64,000 nt of DNA from Pholiota molesta (lineage: Eukaryota; Basidiomycota; Agaricomycetes; Agaricales; Strophariaceae). The stretch lies in assembly GCA_014925825.1 (NCBI GenBank), contig JACGCK010000009.1, positions 310,001 to 374,000 of the forward strand, in the 5' to 3' direction. Under the pieces are notes generated by a model. That model searched no databases, had not been told where the DNA came from, and worked only from the letters and a program-made list of their open reading frames with translations. The position numbers and the translations under genes were made by a program. Positions 33,578 to 45,230 of the stretch are shown here, in pieces; the stretch's first letter is position 1; every line of letters starts with the position of its first letter.

Positions 33578-34366
33578 GTGGTCTGCTTCTTCTTCCTTCT
33601 TTGGCTTGCCCTTGTCGGGTGTACCATGCTGGTGCCTATTGGAGTACTCGGAGACAGCATCGGACCAACTAACTATTGTGAAGATGCTTTCGTACCTAAT
33701 TATTCCTATGCGGCAGTCATTGCGCCTCTGGTTCACGATACACTCGTTTTTGTCGCGATTTCGTGGCGGTTAGCAGAAAACGCACATGTTAATTTAGGCT
33801 TAAAGGAAGGCATCAAGATTGCAGTGTTCGGCAAATATCTTCCTGCGTTTACAAAGAGTCTATTGAAAAATGGTCAAAAATACTACCTGTATGTCGCAAT
33901 TAGTTATTTCTAATTCTGTAAATTTAATGTTCACATGCAGACTTACTATGATATCCAACCTCGTCGCCGTAATCATGCTTTTCAGCACACATATTCCGAT
34001 CCCTATGCGATCCATGTTCGCCACGCCTAGCCTCGTCCTTACAAACATCATGGCCTGTCGTGTCTATAGGAACACCAAGTTCGGGCTGGTCAGAGAATCA
34101 GAAATATCGACAAGCAACATGGAGGAGAATAACAAGACCGGCTTGGTTCTTCGGGCCTCTATTCGCTCATAGCACCAGAGCAACAGCGGACACATCTTAT
34201 CGCGTCAATACTACCAATTTGAACAGCATCCCAGTTAGCGAAGGCGCCGAAGCGCCCATCGGTTCAGGTTCGACGGGATCGAAGGTGCTGGTCAGGGTAA
34301 TAGAGGATCAATCTTCGTCGGTGGATGAGGTTGAATCACAAACGCAGAGGAGCAATAACATTGGAT
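33578..34366 (+). pseudogene. Decapitated DUF6533-family membrane protein, unit 1
   Basis: The open part starts in the middle of a membrane helix (VCFFFLLWLALVGCTMLVPI). It continues GDSIGPTNYCEDAFVPNYS, LVHDTLVFVAISWRLAENA and, after an intron (33890-33940), LTMISNLVAVIMLFSTHI with MACRVYRNTKFG. This matches the C-terminal half of DUF6533 proteins, which normally have seven helices. The N-terminal domain is missing; just upstream a frameshifted remnant (RIRTVYNR) is visible. An extra T near 34147 also shifts the tail relative to the unit 2 copy (TGLVLRAS versus TGLVFGPLFAHS). It is probably non-functional. Confidence 0.65.
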
Positions 34367-35436
34367 AGAAGAAGAATCTGGTAGAGGCAACTTGGATTTG
34401 GTGGTCGCGTCCAAGTCGCGTCACATATGTAACACTTCGCTGATTTCGGGCCGCTGGCGCGTCTTGCCACTTGCTTGCCACTCTCCAACCCAACCAAAGC
34501 CCAACTCCAGTCTCCAGCCTCTCTTTGTCCATTGGCACCTCGACGCCAAATTCCAATCCCATTCTTATTTCACTCCAGCTCCAGGACCTACATTCCGCTA
34601 TCTTTGCCCTAGATTTTCATTCCAATCCGCAGACTTGCGCGCGCAGGCCACCTACTCGACCACTTCTCAACGACTCCCAACAATTGCCACTCCTCACAAT
34701 GCCCGTATGTACTCTCTCCATCGCGCATTCTTCCATTACTTACTGCCATCGCTATCCCTCAGGTGCCTCTACCGACGTCGATCCTCATTTCACTTCCCCG
34801 CATTAGTGCACCAGCCACACCAGCACCCAAACTCCTATTCCTGCTCATACTCAGGCGTATAGCAGCTTATAGAGCAGCAATATTCTTTGAAATCGACCTC
34901 CTATAGCTAGCGTGTCTGCTCGTGATGCTCTGATGCGCCCCAGCTTATACCAACCCAGCTCAGTCTGGGGCCCCTCCTGTCATCGTTCCCCTGTTTTCAT
35001 CTACCGACCTCCATTATGTGTAGTCCAGTGCAGGACGACTGGGTGATGTAATAAGTACGTATCTCTCCTCCGTTTTTAACGTTCATTGTATTCATTGTCT
35101 CCAAGTGTAAATGCCGCTCTGGAAGTTGAATCTCGGAGACTATATGGAAGATGACTCCAGACGTTCTCTGCGATCCGATTTAACGTCCGTAGACTCTCAT
35201 GTATTCCAAATAAATCTATGTACGTATTCAGGCTAAATAAGATGTCATGTTAATTATGGAAACAACACATGCCCCAATACTACTTTAGATTCTTGATCCT
35301 GCCAGCACTAATCAAGAATGCCAGTGCGAAATCGGATAAAGCAGGCGATCGAAGAAAGTCGACAGGTCTCTCTTGGTCACTAGCATCGAATCTGTTTTCT
35401 GAGCTTGAACGCCTCAATCTCGAAACTAATTGCACA
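34367..35436. other. Upstream region of HET-A1
   Basis: This stretch corresponds to a diverged leader also found before the HET-B genes. It contains the GTACGTATCTCTCC...TCCAAG intron-like piece and, after it, the short frame VNAALEVESRRLYGR followed by TGA; the B copies have VNAALEFEARKFYGR and TGA at the same place. An upstream start (CACAATGCCC|GTATGT) is recognisable but the A version is interrupted. It may be the relic of a small gene or a spliced leader. The actual promoter is not identified. Confidence 0.4.
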
Positions 35437-37655
35437 ATGCCGTCGTCTGGTATGTTGTTCTACATCGATATCGCTTTATGATCATGTTGTGATGGCGATA
35501 CATTCGTAGATTTCGCTAGAGACCAAGCTCAAAAATTGCTTCGGACGCTGTGTAACTGCTTACTACCCGTTATCCAAGGAATCAGTGGGCAGACAATCGG
35601 TATGTGGCCCTTTTAGTTTCTGCTTCAGTCAGGGTGACTGAAAAAGATCGTACCTCGTTATCGTAGACGCGAAGGAAATTCATTTCAGGATCGAAGCGGA
35701 TGAGTTTGCTACCGAACTAGAGAAACTCATCTCCAGCATGATAACTCGCTCTCAACCACGTAGCCAGGATATCGCGATCGAAGCATCATTCGAGAAATTG
35801 GAGAAATTGGAGGAAGTCCGGGTGGATAACTTCAAAGGTCCGCACCTAATAATACGAAACAATTTGCTATCAACTGATACATAAATGTTTGTAGGGTCAT
35901 CATCCAGCTTATCAGAGGAGTCTTCAGAGGTAGCTACTCCAGACGACAATTTGGCAGTCTGCTCGGTTTCAAGTGAGGTGAACCCCGACCAAATTTCTAC
36001 GAACAGCAGGGCGATCGAATGGGCAGTACTCCGGCCAATGCCTCTGAGCTCAGATGATGTGGGTGAGTAAAATCTTCAGTTAGTCATATTTAGAAAAATA
36101 CTCAACAGTCCCTCCAGATCTGCTAAGTCACCTTCAAAACTTACGAAGATATGTCACCCAAACCCTGCCAATTCGTCTCTTGCTCTTCAAACCACGGAAT
36201 GGGAAGCTAAAAATTTCCCTCATCGAAAGGGCCGAAGTCTATAGCTACTTTTCCTCGAAACTCCAAGCCGCTTACTATAACAATCGGAAGTCTTTACCGT
36301 CCGACTGGATTCCGCGATGTGTTAAATATGCTATCTTATCGCACACGTGGAGTACGACACCAGGAGAATTGACCTATGGCGACTGGCACAACAGTTCACT
36401 CAATGACATACACCCGAAATATCAAAAGCTTGTCAATTTTTGCAGAGCGGCATGGAAGGACCACAGAATCATGCTAGGCTGGATTGACACCGTCTGCATC
36501 AACAAGGAGAGCAGTGCCGAGCTTGATGAATCTATCCGATCCATGTATAAATGGTACTCCTCTGCCGACGTCTGTATCACCTATCTTGCGGCAACTGACA
36601 CGGTCTCAAATATGCATGCCGACCCTTGGTTCACTCGCGGATGGACTTTGCAGGAGCTAGTCGCGCCCAAATTTATCAAATTCTATAACATGGACTGGAA
36701 TAAACTTTCTGATGCAGCCAACGATAAGAACAATTCCATAATCCAGGAAGAAATTGAACTTGCAACAACAATCACAAGCGATGAGCTCGGGTTTTTCTGG
36801 CCCCCGCCCATCTCGCGCCGAATGCAACTAGCAGCCAAACGCCAAGTTACACGTGAAGAAGACATTGCCTATTGCCTCATGGGCATTTTCGGCGTCAGTA
36901 TCTCGACCGCATACGGCGAGGGTGGTGATCGCGCCTTCTTCCGTCTTGTGGAGGAGATATTCCGCTCTACAAAAGATGTCTCCGACATCTTCAATTGGGC
37001 CGGTAACCATAAGCATAATCTCAGCCAGCAACCTACTTCGCTTTTTCCTTCCCATCCATCTGACTACCTTAATTGCCAGGAGTTTCGTCCGTGGCGTCCG
37101 ATAGAGCCACTCACATTTACGCACCTGGGATTGCGTACCCCCATCCTCTTGATGTGTGCAGTACCCATTCAGGGAACAATCTCACACAACATGCACCGGC
37201 CGATTGGAGATTACCATGCGACTGTTTCCATTGCTCCATTTGAAGATTGTGACGGACTAGAGGTACCCAACAGTTACCACTTATTGGACAAGAGATTTGA
37301 TGGGCCCGAGGGTAAACACGTCAAACTTCACCTGCATTGGCGCGGAAGCCGCGAAGAAAAGACATCAACGTCAATCCTAACCTTCGGAATCTTGAATGTA
37401 GAAGAACAGGGAACCAGCATTCATATCCCAAAAGCTTGTCTGGCAGTATTGCTCCAATCAACAGTGAAACTCACGCATGGATGGGAGCAGTCTACCTTTC
37501 CCCCTGGCTACAGTAGGATATACACAGAGAAGCCAATTGTTTTCCCCCTTCAGAAAACCAGAAACAACTCCGACGATAACAACAAGGATTATTACGCACT
37601 CGAAAGAGCCGAGCTGGCCAAGCATGGGTTGAAATTGGACATTTTGTATTTGTAG
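35437..37655 (+). CDS. HET-domain protein A1
   Basis: This is a five-exon gene (35437-35449, 35510-35599, 35667-35837, 35895-36062, 36109-37655) of 662 codons plus stop. It starts MPSS; all four HET genes share this start, and B types have an in-frame stop upstream. Residues 1-150 form a helical, then Ser/Glu-rich region. The HET domain (PF06985) spans about residues 221-330: YAILSHTWSTTPGELTYGD, LGWIDTVCINKESSAELDES, YKWYSSADVC and WFTRGWTLQELVAP. A second conserved part follows (ISRRMQLAAKRQVTREEDIA, YCLMGIFGVSISTAYGEGGD, RAFFRLVEEIF), as in the usual HET plus DUF8212-like layout. HET proteins control non-self recognition and cell death in ascomycetes. Here no partner (NACHT or WD40) is fused. 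Confidence 0.9.
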
Positions 37656-38990
37656 ACTCAATAGCGATGCAGTGATTTTGAATGTCCGAGCGCTTTGTGC
37701 AAATTGCGTGCAGACTTCCGCATCCACATTTAGGGGTCGCCCCATTGTACCAAAACCTTGCCAAAACCCAACCAAAACCACACGCAGGCAATGTCAGTGG
37801 GCCAGTGACTAGAGTCTGTGGAAATTGTTACCGCGAGCCTCAGGCTTACAAGTAACATGAATAGTGATCCAATACGGTCCGCGAAGTAGAGTCCTTGTCT
37901 CCCTTACCACCAGCTACAACTACGCCCCGTCGAGGATCACACAACATAAGAGTGCCCACTGTTGTGGCACCACATCGAGTATTTATTTGCATATGGATTA
38001 AATCTAGGGCAGAAAATGCCCACAACCCATTGCCGGAAGACGATACTCTACAGTATACTGTATAATATCAGTAGCTGGTCTTCAAGCTTTGTCTGGGATG
38101 GCAAGTCGCGAGGTGAATCCGCATGTACGTACCTCTCTTTTGTTAGCGATCTCTGTTGCACATATTCGTTGTTTATTGGTGCGTAGGTGGCTTGAAAGCC
38201 CGCAGTGACGACAGCAACGCCGTCGACTCCCGAGAACGAGGGTAATTCACCACCCCTGCCTCGCCACATCTAAACAGCTTGGGGCCGTCATCTTATGTTG
38301 CTCCTTAAATCTGGGGCTTGAGAATGGTTCGATGAGTGAGATTTTATAAAGTGCCGATAACAAGGGCGTATACCTGAACACTTGGTCTGTCTAGAATTAG
38401 TTTGAGATCCTGAGAATAAGTGGAACTGGGGGACGAGCCATTAGTGATGAAATCGTGGCTGGATTGACGTCCCGCCGCCACGCAAGTCTTCATTTGTGCA
38501 TCATCGGTGTACGGACGCCATTATCGAGGGCAAGGCGGGCAGCGTCTGCTGCGTCTGGGTCTGCAAAACGAATAGGGTGACAGGAAATATTGAGTTTGAA
38601 CTTCCCGTCGACAGCACAATTTGCAGCTCACCTCCTTTGCATAGGTACACGGGGGTGTCACCTCCAAGGCGCTGAGAGAGCCGCTCGGTGCTGGGGGTCC
38701 CGTCGAATTGGACTTGGGACTACATGCAAGGGCAGAAAGACGGGAGGCCTTGAAATTTGAAGAAGAGGCGTCGTGTAAGGGAAGTAGTATGCTTGTAAAA
38801 TCGTCCGATGGCTTCAGAGCCTACAGAGGCGTGCTGGAGATGGGGAATACGAGGATTTACATGTCGAACAGTGCAGTGGGTATTATGGGCATGGACAGGA
38901 TGGTTGGTGCTGCTTGGTTGTTGCTAGAGCTAGCGGTCGCTTGGGCACAGGGGCTATTGCGGGGACGAAATGCGCTCAACGACGTGAGGA
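37656..38990. other. Spacer between HET-A1 and HET-B1 leader
   Basis: No plus-strand gene was found. The minus strand has protein-like pieces, for example SFSGVDGVAVVTAGFQATYA and GTLMLCDPRRGVVVAGGKGD. Another is YTDDAQMKTCVAAGRQSSHD. They could be exons of an unidentified, perhaps decayed minus-strand gene. The region is copied at 49337-50540, where two indels (about 85 and 30 bp) separate the copies. Confidence 0.35.
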
Positions 38991-40867
38991 GATACTTACA
39001 TACTTAGTATTGGCGGAGATGGTGTTCGCTGGTGTTCGTCACGTCACTGTAACACTCCGGGCCGCGGGCACGTCTTGCAGGCTCTCTCCAGCCCAGCCAG
39101 AGCCTGGTCAGAGGGCGCCTCAACGCCAAAGGTCGATATTCCAATCCCTCCGCTATTCGCACCCATTTTCATTCCAATCTGCAGACTTGCGCCTGGTTCC
39201 TGCCCACCTACTCACCCACTTTTCATCGTCTCTCAACGTTCAACGTTCAACCACCATTAAGTTCAATGGCCACTCCTCACAATGTCCCGTGTGTACTCTC
39301 TCCGTCGCGCGTCTTTCCATAACTTATTGCCATCCATTAAGTGCCTCTACCGACGTCAGTCTTCGTTTCACTTCGCCTGACGACCCCGCTTTAGTGCACC
39401 AACCACATCAGCGCCCGAACTTCTATCCTGCTCAATCCTTAGGTCTCTAGCAGCTGATAGCTGCGATATTGGTCGACCTCGACCTCCTGTATCCAAGCGC
39501 CAGCGTGTCTGCCCATGATGCTCTGATGCCCCCCGGCCCTTATAGCCAACCCAGCTCAATCTGCCACCCTCGTGTCATCGTTCCTCTTTTTTTCCCCCCC
39601 TCTACCTCGCGCGGATCGGTTGGCCGACATTCGTTATTTGTAGCCCAGAGCAGGACGATCGTGAGCTGTCAGCTGGTCTGCAGGAGGAACCAGAGAGGCT
39701 GGGTGATGCAACACGTACGTATCTCTCCTTCGTTTTCAATTCTCGTTGTATTCATCGTCTACAGGTGTAAATGCAGCACTGGAATTTGAAGCTCGCAAAT
39801 TTTATGGACGATGACAGTAGTAGGAGGACATTATATACGAAGGCGAAGCAATGCCAATGCAAGCACGCGACGACGGATGTGCCTTAACAGGAGCAGCTAC
39901 CGACGTGGGCTTGCCAACACGGCGCCATCTATGTGCATGGATCAGCGCGTCAAGCCCCCTGTTTTCGGCCATCGCAGCCCTGGCACGCACTTCCCACCTG
40001 TGCATCTATCGCGCTACGCGCACATGCTTACCATTCAACATGAAGTCCAGCCGAGAATTTGACATGCGCTTGCGATAGATCACCCTCGTTTCCCTGCGCC
40101 ACGTACTCCCGACATACTCTGCTACCGGCATACTCTGGATATACCGGTTTACCGCTTGCTCGTCCTTGGTCCGGTTTTGGGTTATCCGCCGCCGTTTCCT
40201 CTGTCGCGTGACTCCTGCCCAGTAACCATTGTCCTCGAACTTGGCCCTGCCGACCTCGTCATCATCTCCGACATCCTTATCGCGCTCGTTTGCCGCGTGT
40301 CGAGACCGATGCACCGCCGATCTGCTGTGCGCTCGGAGTCGCGGGATCATGCGGGCGACTGGTGAACAGTGTTCAGCACGGGCGTGCTGATGTTGGGCAG
40401 TCGGGACAGTCGGACGTATATGAGAATATGGGTGGGGGATAAAATCTGTGCGATTGCTCAGGTCCTCAATATGTATATGGGCTGCGACGCGAGTCGACGC
40501 CGAATCGCTAACGCGCCAAAGGTTACCTTATTTGTTTATGGGCGCTTATTTATCGCGAAAGTGTTTCTGGCGTTTTTGTTATCTTGCAACTGCAGATATT
40601 CTCTGCGATCCCGTTCAATGTCGTTGATTCGCATGGATTCCAAATAAACCTATGCATAGAAGCTAAATACGATGTCAGGTTAGTTTTGGAAACAACACAT
40701 GCCCAATATTGATTTAGATCCTTGATCGTGCCAGTACTATATCAAGAATGGCGGTGCGAAATCGATAATGCAGGCGACCGAAGAAAGTCGACGGCGCTCT
40801 CTCTTGATCACTCCTATCGAACTCGTTTGCCGAGCTTGGACGGTTGAATCTTGAACGCAGTTACACG
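38991..40867. other. Upstream region of HET-B1 with a ~785-bp insert
   Basis: The first part holds the B version of the leader (ATGTCCC|GTGTGT start-like site; frame ASTDVSLRFTSPDDPALVHQ; short terminal exon VNAALEFEARKFYGR then TGA). Compared with the A type, about 785 bp (roughly 39815-40600) are inserted before CTCTGCGATCC. The insert has an open minus-strand frame (RDKDVGDDDEVGRAKFEDNG, TRQRKRRR). No terminal repeats were found. The same insert is in front of HET-B2. Confidence 0.4.
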
Positions 40868-43070
40868 ATGCAGTCGTCTGGTATGTTCCTGCATCGGTAT
40901 CGCTCTACGATCATGCTGTGACATAGCGATACATTTGTAGATGTCAAAGACCAAGCCCACACGTTGCTTCGGACACTGTGCAACTGCTTGCTACCCATCA
41001 TCCAAGGAACCGTCGGGCAGACAATCAGTATGTGGCCTTCTAGTTTCCGCTTCAATCGGGGTAATTGAAGAAACTCGTATCTCGTTCTCGTAGACGCGAA
41101 GGAAATTCATTTCGGGATCGAAGCGGACGAGTTTGCTACCGAGCTAGAGCAATTCATCTCCAGCATGATAACTCGCTCTCAACCACGTAGCCAGGATATC
41201 GCGATCGAAGCATCATTCGAGAAATTGGAGAAATTGGAGGAAGTCCGGGTGGATAACTTCGAAGGTCCGCATCTAATAATATGAAACAAATTGCTATCAA
41301 CTGATACATAAATGTTTGTAGGGTCATCATCCAGCCTATCAGAGTCTTCAGAGGTAGCTACTCCAGACGACAATTCGGCAGTCTGCTCGGTTTCAAGTGA
41401 GGGAGTGAACCCTGACCAAATTTCTACGAACAGCAGCGCGATCGAATGGGCAGTACCTCAGCCAATGCCTCTGAGCTCGGATGACGTGGGTGAGCAAAAT
41501 CTTCAGTCAGTCATATCTAGCAAAATACTCAACAATCCCTGTAGATTTGCAAAGTCGCCTGCAAAACTTGCGAAGATATATCATCCAAACCCTGCCAATT
41601 CGTCTCTTGCACTTTGAACCACACAACGGGAAACTAAAAATTTCTCTCGTCGAAAGGGCTGAAGTCTATAGCTATTTCGCCCCGAAAGTCCAAGCCAATT
41701 ATAACAGGTCTAGGCTTGGTCGGCTGGAACCAGATGACTGGAATGCCGTTGTTCGATATGCTATCTTATCGCACAAGTGGAATCACACATCCGGAGAACT
41801 GGTCTATGGCGATTGTCGGAACGGCTCAATCAACGACACACACCCATATTCTCAAAAGACTGTCAACTTTTGCAGAGCGGCATGGGAGGACCACGGACTC
41901 ACACTGGGCTGGATCGACACCGTCTGCATCAACAAGACAAACACTGCCGAGCACGACGAATCTATCCGATCCATGTATAAGTGGTACTCCTCTGCCGAAG
42001 TCTGTATCGTCCATCTTGCGGAAACTGACACGGTCTCAAATATGCATGCCGACCCTTGGTTCACTCGCGGATGGACTTTGCAGGAGCTAGTCGCGCCCGA
42101 AGTCGTCAAATTCTATAATATGGACTGGAATTTACTTTCTGACGCAACCAACGATAAGAAAAATGTCATAATTCAGAAAGAAATCGAACTAGCGACTACA
42201 ATCACAAGCGATGAGCTCGGGTTGTTCTGGCCCCCGCCCATCTCGCGCCGAATGCAACTAGCAGCCAAACGCCAAGTTACACGTGAAGAAGACATTGCCT
42301 ATTGCCTCATGGGCATTTTCGGCGTCAGTATCTCGACTGCATACGGCGAGGGTGGTGATCGCGCCTTCTTCCGTCTTGTGGAGGAGATATTCCGCTCTAC
42401 AAAAGATGTCTCCGACATCTTCAATTGGGCCGGTAACCATAAGCATAATCTCAGCCAGCAACCTACTTCGCTTTTTCCTTCCGGTCCAAACGACTACCTT
42501 AATCGCCAGGAGTTTCGTCCGTGGCGTCCGATAGAGCCACTTACATTTACGCACTTGGGACTGCGTATTCCCATCCTCCTGATGTGTGCAGTACCAATTT
42601 GCGAATCAGTCTCAGAGAACCAGCCAATTGGAGATTATCATGCTACTGTTTCCATCGCTCCATTCCTAGATTGTGATGGATTCGAGGTTGGCGAGAGTTA
42701 TCACTTACTGGACAAGAGATTTGATGGGCCCGAGGGTAAACACGTCGGGCGTGGCGTCCTCCTGGTGAATTTTGAAGACGAAAAAGCATCAACCCTAACT
42801 TTTGGGATTTTGAATGTAGAAGAACGGGGAACCAGCATTCATGTCCCGAAAGCTTGTCTGGCAGTATTGCTCCAATCAACAGTGAAACTCACGCATGAAA
42901 GGGAGCAGCCTTTGTCTGCTGGCTACAGCAGGATATACACAAAGATGCCAATTGTTTTCCCCCTCCAGAAAAGCAGAAATAACTCCGACGATAACAACAA
43001 GGATTATTACGCACTCGAAAGAGCCGAGCTGGCTGAGCATGGGATGAAATTGGATGTTCTGTATTTGTAG
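40868..43070 (+). CDS. HET-domain protein B1
   Basis: The exon plan is the same as A1. The first exon encodes MQSS, then DVKDQAHTLLRTLCNCLLP. The last intron ends at CCTGTAG (about 41545) and joins V-D-LQSRLQNLRR. The HET domain has YAILSHKWNHTSGELVYGDC, LGWIDTVCINKTNTAEHDES and WFTRGWTLQELVAP. B types differ from A types in the N-terminal part of the domain (ANYNRSRLGRLEPDDW versus AAYYNNRKSLPSDW) and near the C-terminus (VGRGVLLVNFEDEKAS). The stretch from about 42203 to 42481 is instead A-type and almost identical to A1/A2, which suggests gene conversion. The frame is intact. Confidence 0.9.
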
Positions 43071-43765
43071 ACTGAATAGCGATACTGCCGATACAGTGCC
43101 AGTGATTTTGGATGTCCAACGATCTATGCAAACATACTCTCGAGTGAGGATTAGACACTGAGGTAACCGGTAACCGCAGAGCGCTTTGTGCAAATTGGGT
43201 GCAGATTCCCGTATGCACATTTTTGGGCCCATGACCATGCTAGAGTCTGTGGAAATGATAGCAGTTTTTATGCAGGTTGCGGAGTCGATACATACAATAT
43301 TACCAGATATAGTATAATACGGCGTTGAATCGTGCTATGCCTGAGATTGACAAGGATTGACATGGGCATGGTATATGAAAGGGTCCGTTGAAGGTATACT
43401 GAGATACACCTTAGTAGGTACACAATCAGTTCTGGTGGTGAACGTGGCAGTTGCGGGTTATTTTTCATTTCTACCCTAGTCCATGTCATCCATTGGAGGC
43501 GCTGATGTTCCAGATATCAATGCTGTAGCTTCATCGCACCTTCAGGCAGACCTCAGGTGATCTGTAGACATCTGGCTGCGCACGTTCATTATGCTCGACT
43601 TCTTCAGACACAGCCGAGCCAAAGTCGCTGAGGACGGGCTCCCCAATACCTTTCGGCGAGTCGAATCACCGGGAGATGTAAACAGTATAACCATCAACTT
43701 CTTTACGGGGTGATGGGTGCTCTTGTTCAACTTAAATGAATACAGTGACAATTGGCTGGTCATCT
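43071..43765. other. Spacer between HET-B1 and the HAUS6 copy
   Basis: No gene was recognised. Near the right end, the minus-strand frame HHPVKKLMVILFTSPGDSTR reads through from the HAUS6 fragment past the point where homology to the intact HAUS6 gene stops. The region is repeated at 54677-55391. Confidence 0.4.
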
Positions 43766-44685
43766 GCGAGCCCATTAAAATGGATGCAGATTTTGTCCAG
43801 GCATGACGATTCGTTTAATATCGCGTCAGGGAAGTTGAATATATGGCTGGTTGAGAACGCAGAAGCATCTAATATCACCGTCAGCAAGTGGTGCACTGCG
43901 GCGGTTCACGTTAACCTACATACGCTCATCGTGTCCGGACTTAGAGCATGTGAGGTTCGCATCAAGGCATGTGTTGATAACGACACCATGAGTCGCTCGA
44001 ATCTGTTGCGAATGATGAGTCTCCATCGTGTCGGTTAATTGAATGGTCGACCTACTTGTCCCCCGAGCACTCTTCCAGAAGGGACTTTCTTACAATAACA
44101 TCCTTCCACCACCATGCCTGTTCCGAATTATCTTTGACCTCGTTTGAAGGTTTCGATTTAGCGCTCGTTCCAGAAGAAGCAGACGACCGCGAAGATGAGG
44201 GATAGATGCATTGATGTCGGAGATTCTCGAGGTATTTGGTGAGAGTAGTCCGGAAAGCGAGGGATTCGGCAGGTTGGTTGCATGGATATGTCGGCAGAAT
44301 CTATCTGTTCGAGTCAGTCTCACTGCTGGAGGTGATCATTGTGCCATGCAAAAACAGCCCAGAAACAGCCATTTTGCAGTGTATGCTATTCGTGGGGGCG
44401 GGCGTTTCTAAGCGTCAGCCACCGATCGCGTCGTCGAAGCACCTGCCCATCCCCTGCATGCAAAATGCTTACATTCTTGATACTCTTCCCTTCAAGTTTT
44501 CCGACCAGATAATAGGTGACCTCTTCCATTGTCCTAGCGCGTTCGCGCAGTCCTCGTGTGCGTGGATTGAAGATGTTGTGGTCATATTCAGGACGATTCG
44601 AACATGGATATTCCAGGAGATGAAGGTGCACAAGCAGTAAAAGACAGCTCGGAAGATAAACTGTAGTTGCAGTAGACGAGAACAT
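43766..44685 (-). pseudogene. HAUS6 5'-half fragment, unit 2
   Basis: This is a copy of the first exons of the HAUS6-like gene (MFSSTATTVYLPSCLLLLVH, RTMEEVTYYLVGKLEGKS, the TYPCNQPAES-type second exon, WWKDVIV and THALMRTSHA). Homology to the intact gene stops at KSASILMGSQ. After this the frame runs into unrelated sequence and ends, so the coiled coil and the whole 3' half are missing. Exon 1 is still open. If transcribed, it could make a short HAUS6 N-domain protein; function is unlikely but not excluded. Confidence 0.75.
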
Positions 44686-44950
44686 CGTCTACGGCGTTTT
44701 GAGAGGCAACGAAGTTAGCTGGAAGAAATTGAGTATGAAGTTCGCGACTGGAGGAATCGTGGAGATTGAATTATCGAACTCCGATTTGCCGGTGATATAG
44801 CTTTGAGCACCGCCCCTCACAGCCTTCCAACTACACCTAATGCCAATACCCGTTCCCTACGACTTTAAGGACAACTTTCAGTCGCTGCATACTACTAACC
44901 TTACTGTCTACATACCCTATCTTCCCTAAACTCAGAACAATCATCAGTAA

Positions 44951-44992
44951 TGCCAGACTACGTTCGGGACATTGATTCCAAACGAGTCTGAA
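44951..44992 (+). pseudogene. Truncated start of the MYND gene
   Basis: MPDYVRDIDSKRV followed directly by TGA is identical to the first residues of the intact MYND gene at 56683. The copy is cut where the DUF6533-containing sequence begins, after the words GATCTGAACTCCGATTTAA. It shows that the repeated block was built next to the HAUS6-MYND gene pair. Confidence 0.8.
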
Positions 44993-45230
44993 AGATCTGA
45001 ACTCCGATTTAACCCTCTGAATGCCATTACGCGCTCCAAACGCGCTCCCTACTAGTGCCCATGAAAGGGTGAAACTACTCATGCATGCACGTCGCACAAA
45101 TAATATATTCCCCCAAGCAATAATGGGTGACTTTCCGTAAGGATTCTGGGTAAAATAGTCCAGTATATATAATACTCTTCTTCTTCCGCATTCGCACTGT
45201 TTACAATCGAAATCCAATCGAAATCGCATA

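Larger units (their letters stand above)
32278..43765. repeat. Large segmental repeat, unit 1 (~11.5 kb)
   Basis: This is the first copy of a block that starts inside the HAUS6 gene at GCGAGCCCA. It then contains the 5' half of HAUS6, a truncated DUF6533 gene, HET-A1, a spacer and HET-B1. The same order and near-identical sequence recur from 43766. Offsets measured on landmarks are 11,488 bp (HAUS6), 11,681 (HET-A) and 11,555 (HET-B), so the units differ by several indels. Confidence 0.9.

Noticed and set aside
36828..37124. 98-codon minus-strand ORFs repeated opposite each HET gene
   Set aside because: Their recurrence reflects duplication of the HET genes themselves. They are antisense to conserved HET codons.
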